A DNA stretch of 9,490 bases. It comes from Desulfosporosinus sp. UBA4726. Its GTDB lineage: Bacteria; Bacillota; Desulfitobacteriia; Desulfitobacteriales; Desulfitobacteriaceae. Numbering within the stretch: position 1 is the stretch's first letter; each line of letters opens with the position of its first letter. Shown here in pieces: positions 1-6,137 of the stretch. Under the pieces are notes generated by a model. The model was not told the DNA's origin and made no database searches. It was given only the letters and a program-made list of their open reading frames with translations. Location of the stretch: contig DHJG01000063.1 in assembly GCA_002404215.1 (NCBI GenBank), forward strand, positions 24,782-34,271, given 5' to 3'. Made by a program: the position numbers and the translations under genes.

Positions 1-507
1 TTGCTTATAAACTCTGGTGTGGTGGGAGCAAAGAAAGCAGAGGTCAGTGTTGTTCTTTGGTTTGAGAATGCTGAGCTTCCACTTGAAATTTGGACAAATA
101 CTCCAATACCGGATTGGACATGGACCTATAAAAAGAGTCAGACCGCAAGTGGGAAGGTTGCTGTAACTTTATCTGGACACCATCCTATGAATAAAAACGA
201 GGAAAGTAATCTCTATACATGGTATACTATTATGGTTCGACAACTTGCCCAAACTGGTGGGAAGATTTATATAGATGAGCGTGTCCCTCAGGCAACAGAT
301 ATTTCAGCTTATCTGAGTAAAACGAATGCTCTTCCTGCTCAATGGACTCTTTCTGGCAGCTTGGTATCCATTGCTGCGTATCAGAAGAATTTACCGACGA
401 ATGTCATAGCCGGAAATGATCGCATCAACATACAATTACTAAGTCGCGGGAGGCACAACGAGGGGCAGACTGTTTTAGCCATTCCTGCATTATTGGAGGA
501 ATTCTAA
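1..507 (+). CDS. ywmB: YwmB-family protein, 5' end cut by window edge
   Basis: The reading frame is open from the first base to a TAA at 505-507, giving 168 visible residues. The family is usually about 230-250 residues, so the N-terminus, probably with a signal peptide, lies outside the window; the TTG at base 1 is unlikely to be the true start. The C-terminal part carries the pattern I associate with the YwmB (DUF1779) family: an IYIDERVPQATDISAYL segment, a SLVSIAAYQ segment, then DRINIQLLSR and a final EGQTVLAIPALLEEF block. Position immediately upstream of murA and spoIID matches B. subtilis ywmB-murAA-spoIID. The family is a predicted exported protein of unknown biochemical role; the structural label 'TATA-box binding protein-like' refers to fold only. 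I infer an envelope-linked role from location, without direct evidence. Confidence 0.75.
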   Translation: MLINSGVVGAKKAEVSVVLWFENAELPLEIWTNTPIPDWTWTYKKSQTASGKVAVTLSGHHPMNKNEESNLYTWYTIMVRQLAQTGGKIYIDERVPQATDISAYLSKTNALPAQWTLSGSLVSIAAYQKNLPTNVIAGNDRINIQLLSRGRHNEGQTVLAIPALLEEF

Positions 508-617
508 AACGTTTAAGTGAAAATATAGTCGAATAAAGCAGGATAATAGACAGTGATAGTAGAATAGTTATTTAAGACGTAATAACGAAAATCTATGACA
601 GGGGGTGTTTTCTAAAC

Positions 618-1868
618 TTGAGTAAACTAATAATTACAGGCGGCAAACCTCTTGAGGGAACGATCACAGTAAGTGGAGCAAAGAATGCCGTGCTTCCAAT
701 TATAGCTGCGAGTTTGTTATGCTCGGAGCCCATTCAACTTGATGATGCTCCGGACTTGTTAGATGTTCATGTTATGAATCAGGTTATTTCGGCCATGGGT
801 GCATCGGTTGAGCGTGTCGGCTCGACTTTAAAAATTCATGCCCGTGAGATAGATTGTATTGAGGCTCCTTATGATCTTGTTTCTCAGATGAGAGCGTCTA
901 TTTTCACTATGGGACCACTGCTAGCCCGTAAGGGTCATGTGCGTATTTCTCATCCGGGTGGGTGTGCCATTGGGTCGCGTCCTATTAATTGGCACTTAAA
1001 AGGTTTAGAAGCCTTAGGGGCAGAGGTTGTAATGGATCATGGGTTTCTGGATGTATCGACGAAGGGTCTAAAGGGAGCTCGCATATACTTAGATTATCCA
1101 AGCGTTGGAGCTACAGAAAATATTATGATGGCTGCGGCGATGGCGCAAGGGACGACACTCATCGAAAATGCTGCACAAGAGCCAGAAATCGTTGATTTGG
1201 CAACATTTCTGAATGAGATGGGCGGTAAGGTACGTGGTGCGGGTACCAGTATTATTCATATTGAAGGGGTTAAGGAATTTCATGGCACTACTCATACCGT
1301 TATTCCTGATCGTATTGAGGCGGGAAGTTTTCTACTCATAGTGGCAGCAACTGGTGGAGATGTCTTAGTTCAAAATGTGATAGCAGACCATCTGAAATCG
1401 TTGATTGCCAAAATGGAAGAGGCCGGAGTTCGTATGGTGGAGGAAGACGACGGGATCCGCATCAGTGGAAATGGCGTGTATAACGCTGTGGATATTAAAA
1501 CGCAGGTACATCCTGGATTTCCTACGGATTTACAAGCTCCATTTATGGCCTTTCTTACCCGAGCAAATGGCACTGGCTTGATAACGGAGACTGTATTCGA
1601 AAATCGTTTTATGCATGTAGATGAGCTAAAACGCATGGGTGCAGATATCAAGATCGAAGGGCGAAGCGCCATTGTACAGGGGATACAACGCTTAAATGCA
1701 GCACCAGTGACAGCGACTGATCTAAGGGCCGGAGCTGCTTTGATACTGGCAGCACTGACTGCGGAAGGGACAACAGGCATTCGCGGGATTCATCACATTG
1801 ATCGTGGTTACGAAAATGTGGAAGGTAAGTTATCTCGTTTGGGTGCCAATATTGTTCGCGAGGATTAG
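618..1868 (+). CDS. murA: UDP-N-acetylglucosamine 1-carboxyvinyltransferase
   Basis: This 416-residue cytoplasmic enzyme transfers enolpyruvate from PEP to UDP-GlcNAc, the first committed step of peptidoglycan synthesis. Its length is normal for MurA. Visible hallmarks are Lys22 in the GAKNAVLP motif, the catalytic Cys116 in SHPGGCAIGSRP (so fosfomycin sensitivity is expected), Asp304 in GFPTDLQAPF (general base position), ENRFMHVDEL near 328-337, and Arg396 in HIDRGYENVEGKL. The start is TTG at 618, preceded by AGGGGGTG at 600-607 with 10 bases between, and the N-terminus MSKLIITGGKPLEG fits the family. The motif after the catalytic loop reads RPINWH, where RPIDLH or RPIDQH is common. The position next to ywmB and spoIID corresponds to MurAA of B. 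subtilis. A 110-base gap separates it from ywmB; I saw no convincing terminator or promoter there. Confidence 0.97.
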   Translation: MSKLIITGGKPLEGTITVSGAKNAVLPIIAASLLCSEPIQLDDAPDLLDVHVMNQVISAMGASVERVGSTLKIHAREIDCIEAPYDLVSQMRASIFTMGPLLARKGHVRISHPGGCAIGSRPINWHLKGLEALGAEVVMDHGFLDVSTKGLKGARIYLDYPSVGATENIMMAAAMAQGTTLIENAAQEPEIVDLATFLNEMGGKVRGAGTSIIHIEGVKEFHGTTHTVIPDRIEAGSFLLIVAATGGDVLVQNVIADHLKSLIAKMEEAGVRMVEEDDGIRISGNGVYNAVDIKTQVHPGFPTDLQAPFMAFLTRANGTGLITETVFENRFMHVDELKRMGADIKIEGRSAIVQGIQRLNAAPVTATDLRAGAALILAALTAEGTTGIRGIHHIDRGYENVEGKLSRLGANIVRED

Positions 1869-1878
1869 GAACGCAAAT

Positions 1879-1925
1879 AGGGACAGGTTTTGACTTGCAT
1901 GATCGCAACTTCAAAACCTGTCCCT
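1879..1925. repeat. Perfect 15-bp inverted repeat with nested 4-bp stem
   Basis: AGGGACAGGTTTTGA (1879-1893) is exactly complementary to 1911-1925. Inside, TTGC (1895-1898) pairs with GCAA (1905-1908) around a 6-base loop, so the whole element can fold into one long hairpin. It starts 10 bases after the murA stop codon. The downstream side is only moderately T-rich (TTTAATTTTAG), so it may act as a murA terminator. Its GGGACAGG/CCTGTCCC core also resembles dispersed palindromic REP-like elements. Which of the two holds cannot be decided from this window. Confidence 0.7.
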
Positions 1926-1984
1926 TTAATTTTAGTATATCCGATTTGATACTCGGAGGGATATACTTTTCTTACCCTCTTCAG

Positions 1985-2013
1985 CCATATTCTAAATCCT
2001 TTCTGCATAGATT
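1985..2013 (+). promoter_or_regulatory. Predicted sigma-E promoter of spoIID
   Basis: CCATATT (1985-1991) followed after 14 bases by CATAGATT (2006-2013) fits the B. subtilis sigma-E consensus, roughly ATATT and CATACA-T with 14-15 bases between. Only one base of the -10 octamer, the fifth, departs from it. The predicted start of transcription lies near 2020, about 28 bases before the spoIID start codon. spoIID is a known sigma-E (mother cell) gene in B. subtilis, which supports the call. Confidence 0.55.
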
Positions 2014-2047
2014 TAAGCAAAGGCCTGTACCGCACAGGAGGGGTTGG

Positions 2048-2986
2048 ATGAAAAAAGAATGGATATGGCTTATTGTGTTATCCCTTTGCCTTGTCTTAGT
2101 CATACCCTGGAGCATCTTGCGTTGGCAACAAGAGAAGGTCACTACGAATGATGTGCCGATACGAGTTTTGTTAGCAAATGGAGAAGTGAAAAAGTTTTTA
2201 CTTGAAGAGTATCTGGTGGGAGTGGTGGCAGCGGAAATGCCTGCAGAGTTTGAGCTGGAAGCGCTGAAGGCCCAGGCCGTGGCGGCGCGAACCTATGCGA
2301 TAAGGCGATTACATCAAAATAAAATACCAGATGCTGGATATGATCTAGACACCACTGTACAAACCCAAGCTTGGTTGTCTGATAGTCAGATGAGGAATAA
2401 ATGGGGCTGGCTTAATTACTGGAGTTATCGGAGTAAATTGCAAAAGGCGGTAGCTGGAACGCGCAGCATGGTCCTTGTGGCTAATGGAGAATATATTGAG
2501 TCTTTTTACCATAGCAGTAGCGGTAGAAAGCCAACCGAACGATCGGATGAGGTGTGGAGTTCAGCGCGCTCTTATCTGCAAAATGTCAGCTCGGGTGAAG
2601 ACAATCTACAACGCTATGTTAAGAGCTTTAGATATACGCCAGAAGAACTCTACCAGAAATTAGGAATCAAGGAATCCCCGCGGTCTCTTAGTATAGGGGA
2701 TTTTCAAGTCTTAGCGCGAACTGCTGTTGGAAGAGCCAAGAGCGTACGAGTGCTTGGCAAAGTGTACTTGGCAACTCAACTCCGCATCTTACTAGGGCTG
2801 CCTTCGACGGATATCGAATGGGTTGTTCAACCAGATAGCTTGACGATTACGGCCTATGGCAATGGGCATGCAGTCGGAATGTCACAATGGGGAGCAAACG
2901 ACATGGCTAAAAAGAATCAAAAAGCAGAGGATATTTTAGCTCATTATTATCCAGGAACGAAACTCATGGCGTTCGGAAATATCTAG
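2048..2986 (+). CDS. spoIID: Stage II sporulation protein D (SpoIID), septal peptidoglycan lytic transglycosylase
   Basis: SpoIID is a membrane-anchored lytic transglycosylase that, with SpoIIM and SpoIIP, drives engulfment by cutting denuded glycan strands. The 312-residue protein has a short basic N-terminus and a membrane segment at about residues 5-23. The SpoIID core follows: AAEMPAEFELEALKAQAVAARTYA at 61-84 with Glu63 as the probable catalytic acid, the YHSSSGR segment at 154-160, and a C-terminal GNGHAVGMSQWGAN at 271-284 (GHGVG is more usual). The frame is open further upstream, but ATG 2048 is chosen because AGGAGGGG (2036-2043) lies just before it, the membrane anchor follows at once, and a sigma-E-like promoter lies just upstream. 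The only cysteine, at residue 14, is in the anchor, so the zinc-binding cysteine motif described for C. difficile SpoIID is absent. No terminator separates it from spoIIQ. Confidence 0.95.
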   Translation: MKKEWIWLIVLSLCLVLVIPWSILRWQQEKVTTNDVPIRVLLANGEVKKFLLEEYLVGVVAAEMPAEFELEALKAQAVAARTYAIRRLHQNKIPDAGYDLDTTVQTQAWLSDSQMRNKWGWLNYWSYRSKLQKAVAGTRSMVLVANGEYIESFYHSSSGRKPTERSDEVWSSARSYLQNVSSGEDNLQRYVKSFRYTPEELYQKLGIKESPRSLSIGDFQVLARTAVGRAKSVRVLGKVYLATQLRILLGLPSTDIEWVVQPDSLTITAYGNGHAVGMSQWGANDMAKKNQKAEDILAHYYPGTKLMAFGNI

Positions 2987-3061
2987 CAGTAAACTAGGAT
3001 TTTCATATTACGAGTCTAAAAGTAGTGGCATTCGGCAAGGCTATACTTAGAGGTGAGTCGA

Positions 3062-3700
3062 ATGAACTATTGGAAATCGTTCTCTAAAAGTTGGATCTTG
3101 AACTGGGGAGTCCTTTTGATTGTGGGCGGCCTAATTCTTTATACAGGGTATCAGAGGTCCTTAGCACAATCTTCCCAAGAGAGAGAACAAAAGATAACAA
3201 GAGAGAAAGCCCAAGCAGTTTCCACTCAAGTACCCGTTGTACAACAGAAAACAGAGGACATGGGAGCAGTCTCCCAACAAACGCAAACGGATCCAGAGAA
3301 AAAAAATCTAAGTATTAAGGACTTTCCTTGCCCCGTACATGGTAACATCTTGCGAAATGTCGGTAATTATTATTCGGAGTCTCTTCAAGATTATTTATTC
3401 CATGCTGGAACAGATTACGCTGAACCGGAAGGAACGATCATTCGTGCAACGCATGAAGGAAAAGTTGTTTCTATTGGACTAGATTCCATTCTAGGCCAGA
3501 AAGTGACCTTAGACTGTGGAGACGGATGGATAGTCACGTACGGGGGTCTAGATAATCTCCGTGTTCAAGAAGGAGAGATAGTAGCAACCCAGGGGACTCT
3601 CGGCCAAATCGGATTCTTCCCAGGTGCAGAAGGGCAAAATGGTCAATATTATCTTCATTACGAGGTATGGCATGACAATGAAGTGCAAAGGCCAGCATAA
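3062..3700 (+). CDS. spoIIQ: SpoIIQ-like M23/LytM-domain sporulation protein
   Basis: This 212-residue protein is predicted to be a bitopic membrane protein: a membrane segment at about residues 11-30, a Gln/Glu/Lys-rich linker at 33-85, and a LytM (M23) domain at about 88-208. SpoIIQ is made in the forespore and binds SpoIIIAH of the mother cell across the intermembrane space. Its position between spoIID and spoIIID supports SpoIIQ over a generic M23 hydrolase. Zinc ligands appear intact: His114 and Asp118 in HAGTD, and His199 in YLHYEV. The two catalytic histidines of LytM are replaced: the first His of the usual HLHFEV is Tyr197, and the YAHL-type segment reads YGGL (160-163). I therefore infer a structural, non-hydrolytic domain. 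ATG 3062 has AGAGGTGA at 3049-3056; the upstream in-frame GTG (3053) lies inside that ribosome binding site and is unlikely to be used. Confidence 0.88.
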   Translation: MNYWKSFSKSWILNWGVLLIVGGLILYTGYQRSLAQSSQEREQKITREKAQAVSTQVPVVQQKTEDMGAVSQQTQTDPEKKNLSIKDFPCPVHGNILRNVGNYYSESLQDYLFHAGTDYAEPEGTIIRATHEGKVVSIGLDSILGQKVTLDCGDGWIVTYGGLDNLRVQEGEIVATQGTLGQIGFFPGAEGQNGQYYLHYEVWHDNEVQRPA

Positions 3701-3723
3701 AAACACAGTATTTACCAAATGGG

Positions 3724-3750
3724 GACATCCTTTTATGGATGTCTTTTTTT
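3724..3750 (+). terminator. Rho-independent terminator after spoIIQ
   Basis: GACATCC (3724-3730) pairs perfectly with GGATGTC (3737-3743) around TTTTAT, and seven T residues follow directly. This is a textbook intrinsic terminator 23 bases after the spoIIQ stop codon. It implies that spoIIID has its own promoter downstream, although I could not identify that promoter with confidence. Confidence 0.9.
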
Positions 3751-3799
3751 ATTGAGCATGCATATAAATGTAATACGCTTGTGCGAAGGAGGGCTCTGT

Positions 3800-4048
3800 G
3801 TGCAAGAATATATACGCAAACGGGTGCTCGATATTGGGACTTACATATTGGAATCGAGTGCCACAGTGAGGCAAACGGCTGATGTTTTCGGCGTATCGAA
3901 ATCGACAGTGCATAAAGATGTAACGGAACGACTACCTTTGGTAAATGAAAAGTTGTCCATGGAAGTAAAGCATATTCTGGAGACCAACAAGGCAGAACGA
4001 CACATTCGAGGAGGCGAGGCGACCCGGAAAAAATACCAGGAAAATTAG
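3800..4048 (+). CDS. spoIIID: Sporulation transcriptional regulator SpoIIID
   Basis: SpoIIID is a small DNA-binding protein that activates and represses mother-cell genes during the sigma-E stage. The 82-residue product (B. subtilis: 93) contains a helix-turn-helix at about 23-46, TVRQTADVFGVSKSTVHKDV, followed by TERLPLVNEKL and the basic C-terminal RHIRGGEATRKKY, all close to the Bacillus protein. The start is GTG 3800, with AAGGAGGG at 3786-3793 six bases upstream, giving an N-terminus aligned with MHDYIKERT of B. subtilis. A longer in-frame start at 3719 would read through the spoIIQ terminator hairpin and is rejected. Compared with Bacillus, the protein lacks about ten acidic residues at its end. 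The mreB/mbl homolog follows, as in the conserved spoIIID-mbl order. Confidence 0.95.
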   Translation: MQEYIRKRVLDIGTYILESSATVRQTADVFGVSKSTVHKDVTERLPLVNEKLSMEVKHILETNKAERHIRGGEATRKKYQEN

Positions 4049-4140
4049 AAACGAAGTTAAAACTATGGCAATTATGATAAATTTGTAGGAAAATGTATAA
4101 AAAGTTAAAAAGCACAAAGGAATTGGCGATTCTATCACGA

Positions 4141-4167
4141 ATGACTTTTAGTAATAAACTATATAAT
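4141..4167 (+). promoter_or_regulatory. Possible sigma-A promoter upstream of the mreB homolog
   Basis: A perfect TATAAT lies at 4162-4167. The best -35 candidate is ATGACT (4141-4146), which matches TTGACA at four positions but with a short 15-base spacer. Transcription would start within the hairpin at 4166-4198, so either the hairpin forms the 5' end of the message or this is an AT-rich chance match. Confidence 0.3.
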
Positions 4168-4198
4168 AGCGAATCTCCCGTGAGGGAGATTGTGCTAT
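4166..4198 (+). terminator. GTGA-tetraloop hairpin between spoIIID and the mreB homolog
   Basis: AATCTCCC (4172-4179) pairs exactly with GGGAGATT (4184-4191) around a GTGA (GNRA-type) loop. An outer ATAGC/GCTAT stem (4166-4170 with 4194-4198) extends it across a small internal loop. TTTGTTTATAT follows, which is T-rich but interrupted. It most likely terminates spoIIID transcription. A role as a 5'-leader hairpin of the downstream gene is the alternative, because a TATAAT overlaps its base. Confidence 0.6.
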
Positions 4199-4259
4199 TT
4201 GTTTATATATTAATATTTTTTTGGACAAGCTATTGATGACGAAAGGGGTATCTTCACCA

Positions 4260-5258
4260 ATGTTCGGAATAGATTTTGGAATTGACTTGGGAATAGATTT
4301 AGGAACAGCGAGTGTCTTGGTTTATGCCAAAGGGAAAGGGATCGTGTTGCACGAGCCCTCTGTGATTGCCTTTGACCGTAATACGAACAAACGAATTGCG
4401 GTAGGGGAAGAAGCACGCCTAATGATCGGTCGAACTCCGGGGAGTATCGTGGCCGTTCGCCCAATGCGTGACGGTGTGATCGCAGATTATCAGACCACAG
4501 AACTAATGCTGAAGTATTTTTTGGAGAAAGCAGGCGCCAAGCGTTGGCCTTTTTTTAGAACACGAGTAGTAGTTTGCATTCCTTCTGGGGTTACAGAAGT
4601 GGAACAACGGGCAGTTAAACAAGCAGCATACCAGGCTGGAGCCAAGGATGTAAAAGTGGTTGAAGAACCTTATGCTGCAGCTTTGGGAGCAGGACTTGAC
4701 CTTTCTGGGCCAACCGGAAATATGGTCGTAGATATCGGTGGAGGGACAACGGATATAGCTGTACTTTCACTCTCGGGCATAGTGACAAAACGCAGTCTTC
4801 GGGTTGGAGGAGACAAGTTTGATGAAGCAATAAGCCGGTATATTCGCCGTGAACACAATTTAATGATTGGAGAACGTACGGCCGAAGGGATTAAAATAGC
4901 AGTTGGTGCAGCTATTTCAGAGGGTCGTCCTGATCAAAATGACGTTGATGTGCGCGGACGTGATCTGATGACGGGGTTGCCTAAAACAGTCAAGGTTACT
5001 TCTCAAGAATGTTTTATAGCGCTCGAAGAATCTATAGAAACAATTATCGCCGCAGTTAAGGAAGTTTTGGAACGGACACCCCCAGAATTATCAGCAGATA
5101 TTCTTGAAAGAGGAATTATCATGACCGGGGGCGGTTCCATGATTTACGGGCTTGATACGCGTCTGTCTCGTGAGACAGGACTGCCGGTCAGTTTGGCTGA
5201 TGATCCAATTTCTTGCGTGGTTTTAGGTACGGGCAAGTTATTGAATGGATCTTTTTAG
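4260..5258 (+). CDS. mreB: MreB/Mbl-family actin-like rod-shape protein
   Basis: This is a cytoplasmic bacterial actin that forms membrane-bound filaments and guides elongation-phase peptidoglycan synthesis. At 332 residues it has the family length (Mbl 333, MreB 337). ATP-site motifs are in order: phosphate-1 at about 11-18 (GIDLGTAS), connect-1 near 74-85 (IADYQTTELM), phosphate-2 at about 157-170 (VDIGGGTTDIAVLS), and the adenosine motif at 286-298 (IIMTGGGSMIYGL). Position directly after spoIIID argues for the Mbl-type paralog, but residues alone do not separate MreB, Mbl and MreBH. ATG 4260 has AAAGGGG (4242-4248) 11 bases upstream and gives the usual MFGID start; the frame extends to a TTG at 4221 with no family resemblance. 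The N-terminus is odd: a GID(F/L) unit occurs three times in a row, where one copy is normal. Confidence 0.95.
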   Translation: MFGIDFGIDLGIDLGTASVLVYAKGKGIVLHEPSVIAFDRNTNKRIAVGEEARLMIGRTPGSIVAVRPMRDGVIADYQTTELMLKYFLEKAGAKRWPFFRTRVVVCIPSGVTEVEQRAVKQAAYQAGAKDVKVVEEPYAAALGAGLDLSGPTGNMVVDIGGGTTDIAVLSLSGIVTKRSLRVGGDKFDEAISRYIRREHNLMIGERTAEGIKIAVGAAISEGRPDQNDVDVRGRDLMTGLPKTVKVTSQECFIALEESIETIIAAVKEVLERTPPELSADILERGIIMTGGGSMIYGLDTRLSRETGLPVSLADDPISCVVLGTGKLLNGSF

Positions 5259-5268
5259 GAGTCGTGCC

Positions 5269-5307
5269 ATGGATACTTATCATAGACGAGCCACTGAATG
5301 CAAATGA
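5269..5307 (+). CDS. Possible 12-codon mini-ORF ending inside a hairpin
   Basis: ATG 5269 is preceded at seven bases by AGGAG (5257-5261), which overlaps the stop codon of the mreB homolog. The frame reads MDTYHRRATECK and stops at TGA 5305-5307, inside the left arm of the 25-bp hairpin that follows. The ribosome binding site and spacing are as good as those of real genes here. I recognise no family. It could be a leader peptide, the remnant of a decayed downstream gene, or chance. Confidence 0.25.
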   Translation: MDTYHRRATECK

Positions 5308-5349
5308 AATTGCAAGGAGCAAATGCTCTTTGCAATTTCATTTGCATTC
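5296..5349. repeat. 25-bp near-perfect inverted repeat without T tract
   Basis: Bases 5296-5320 pair with 5325-5349 at every position: 24 Watson-Crick pairs and one G-U, around a 4-base AAAT loop. Neither flank has a run of T on either strand, so it is not a canonical intrinsic terminator. The arms are built from GCAAATG and TTGCAA motifs. It separates the mreB homolog from tagA and could be a transcript-stabilising or Rho-independent-like stop, a protein-binding palindrome, or a small mobile element remnant. Confidence 0.75.
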
Positions 5350-5370
5350 AACCCATAATTAAGCGAAATG

Positions 5371-5379
5371 TGTTAATAT
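5371..5379 (+). promoter_or_regulatory. Possible extended -10 promoter of tagA
   Basis: TGTTAATAT (5371-5379) fits an extended -10 element (TG, one base, then a TATAAT-like hexamer with TAATAT). No good -35 sits at the expected distance, which extended -10 promoters tolerate. It lies 32 bases upstream of the tagA start and after the long hairpin, which would suit a separate tagA-sigI-rsgI transcript. Confidence 0.35.
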
Positions 5380-5411
5380 AGAGGCACTTGACCAGAAAGG
5401 GAAGTTTTTAT

Positions 5412-6137
5412 ATGCGGGTAAATATTCTAGGAATTACCGTAGATACATATTCTATGCAAGAAACCGTGGAACAAATTCGACTGGCGGTAGATAATCAGGT
5501 ACAGATGCGTGTAGTTACTGCTAATCCAGAAATGATCTATGCATCGCTCCTCAATCAACAGCTAAAGAAAGTCATTAATTCCGCGGATGTAGTAACTGCG
5601 GATGGGGTTGGGGTGGTTTGGGCTGCCCGGAGGTTAGGGACGCCAGTACGGGAGAGGGTGACAGGGATTGATTTGCTTCAGGCTTTATTCCCTGAGGCCC
5701 ATGCTGGGAAATGGCGGCTTTTCTTCCTAGGGGGAAAAGCAGGTGTAGCTGAACAGGCGGCAAAGCAAGTTGTCCCAAAATACCCCGGAATTATATGGAG
5801 TTCTCATCATGGTTACTTCAGTGCGGAAGAGGAATCTCAGGTGCTAGAGGAAATTCGGCATTTTAAACCCGATATTCTGTTTGTGGGACTTGGTGCTCCT
5901 CGTCAGGAATACTGGATTGCCGCTCATCCTGAATTAGCGAAAGTGAGCGTGGGGGTAGGCGGGAGTTTGGATGCGTTGGCTGGGATCGTTATTCGCGCAC
6001 CAAAACTCATCCAAGAACTTCATGTTGAATGGCTCTATCGCTTATGGAAAGAACCCTGGCGTTGGAAACGACAAACCGTTTTACCACGTTTTGTATTAAA
6101 GGTAGTTTTGCAGGGATTAGGACGGAGGACCCCCTAA
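5412..6137 (+). CDS. tagA: WecG/TagA/CpsF-family N-acetylmannosaminyltransferase
   Basis: TagA transfers ManNAc from UDP-ManNAc to undecaprenyl-PP-GlcNAc, forming the linkage disaccharide lipid for wall teichoic acid or similar wall polymers at the inner membrane face. The 241-residue length is typical. Recognised elements are RVVTANPEMIY at 33-43, the VVTADGVGVVWAAR motif at 60-73 with Asp64 as the likely catalytic base, RVTGIDLLQALF at 82-93, LFFLGGKAGVAEQAA at 103-117, and ILFVGLGAPRQEYWI at 155-169. The basic, Trp-rich C-terminal tail from about 196 (APKLIQELHVEWLYRLWKEP) resembles the appendage that anchors TagA to membrane and completes its active site. ATG 5412 has AAAGGGA (5396-5402) nine bases upstream; the earlier in-frame TTG (5388) lacks support. 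Which polymer is made cannot be told from this one gene. Confidence 0.93.
   Translation: MRVNILGITVDTYSMQETVEQIRLAVDNQVQMRVVTANPEMIYASLLNQQLKKVINSADVVTADGVGVVWAARRLGTPVRERVTGIDLLQALFPEAHAGKWRLFFLGGKAGVAEQAAKQVVPKYPGIIWSSHHGYFSAEEESQVLEEIRHFKPDILFVGLGAPRQEYWIAAHPELAKVSVGVGGSLDALAGIVIRAPKLIQELHVEWLYRLWKEPWRWKRQTVLPRFVLKVVLQGLGRRTP

Noticed and set aside
1370..1780. 136-codon minus-strand open frame within murA
   Set aside because: It is fully antisense to a well-conserved gene and shows no recognisable protein pattern; it reflects codon use of murA.
1895..2047. Upstream extension of the spoIID reading frame to an ATG at 1895
   Set aside because: It starts inside the loop-side of the palindrome, has no ribosome binding site, and the added 51 residues do not resemble SpoIID; ATG 2048 has AGGAGGGG and is followed by the membrane anchor.
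3039..3047. GGCTATACT as a sigma-F -10 element for spoIIQ
   Set aside because: The -10 fits GG--A-A-T, but no GYATA-like -35 lies 14-16 bases upstream, so a promoter cannot be supported although sigma-F control of spoIIQ would be expected.
3772..3779. AATACGCT as a sigma-E -10 element for spoIIID
   Set aside because: No ATA-type -35 is found at the required distance, and the start of transcription would fall on the ribosome binding site.
3534..4115. 193-codon minus-strand open frame across spoIIQ and spoIIID
   Set aside because: It is antisense to two clear sporulation genes and crosses the terminator; composition is that of reverse-strand noise.
5350..5367. AACCC and CGAA as a sigma-I promoter before tagA
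   Set aside because: Only nine bases separate the two elements, which is too short for a -35/-10 pair.
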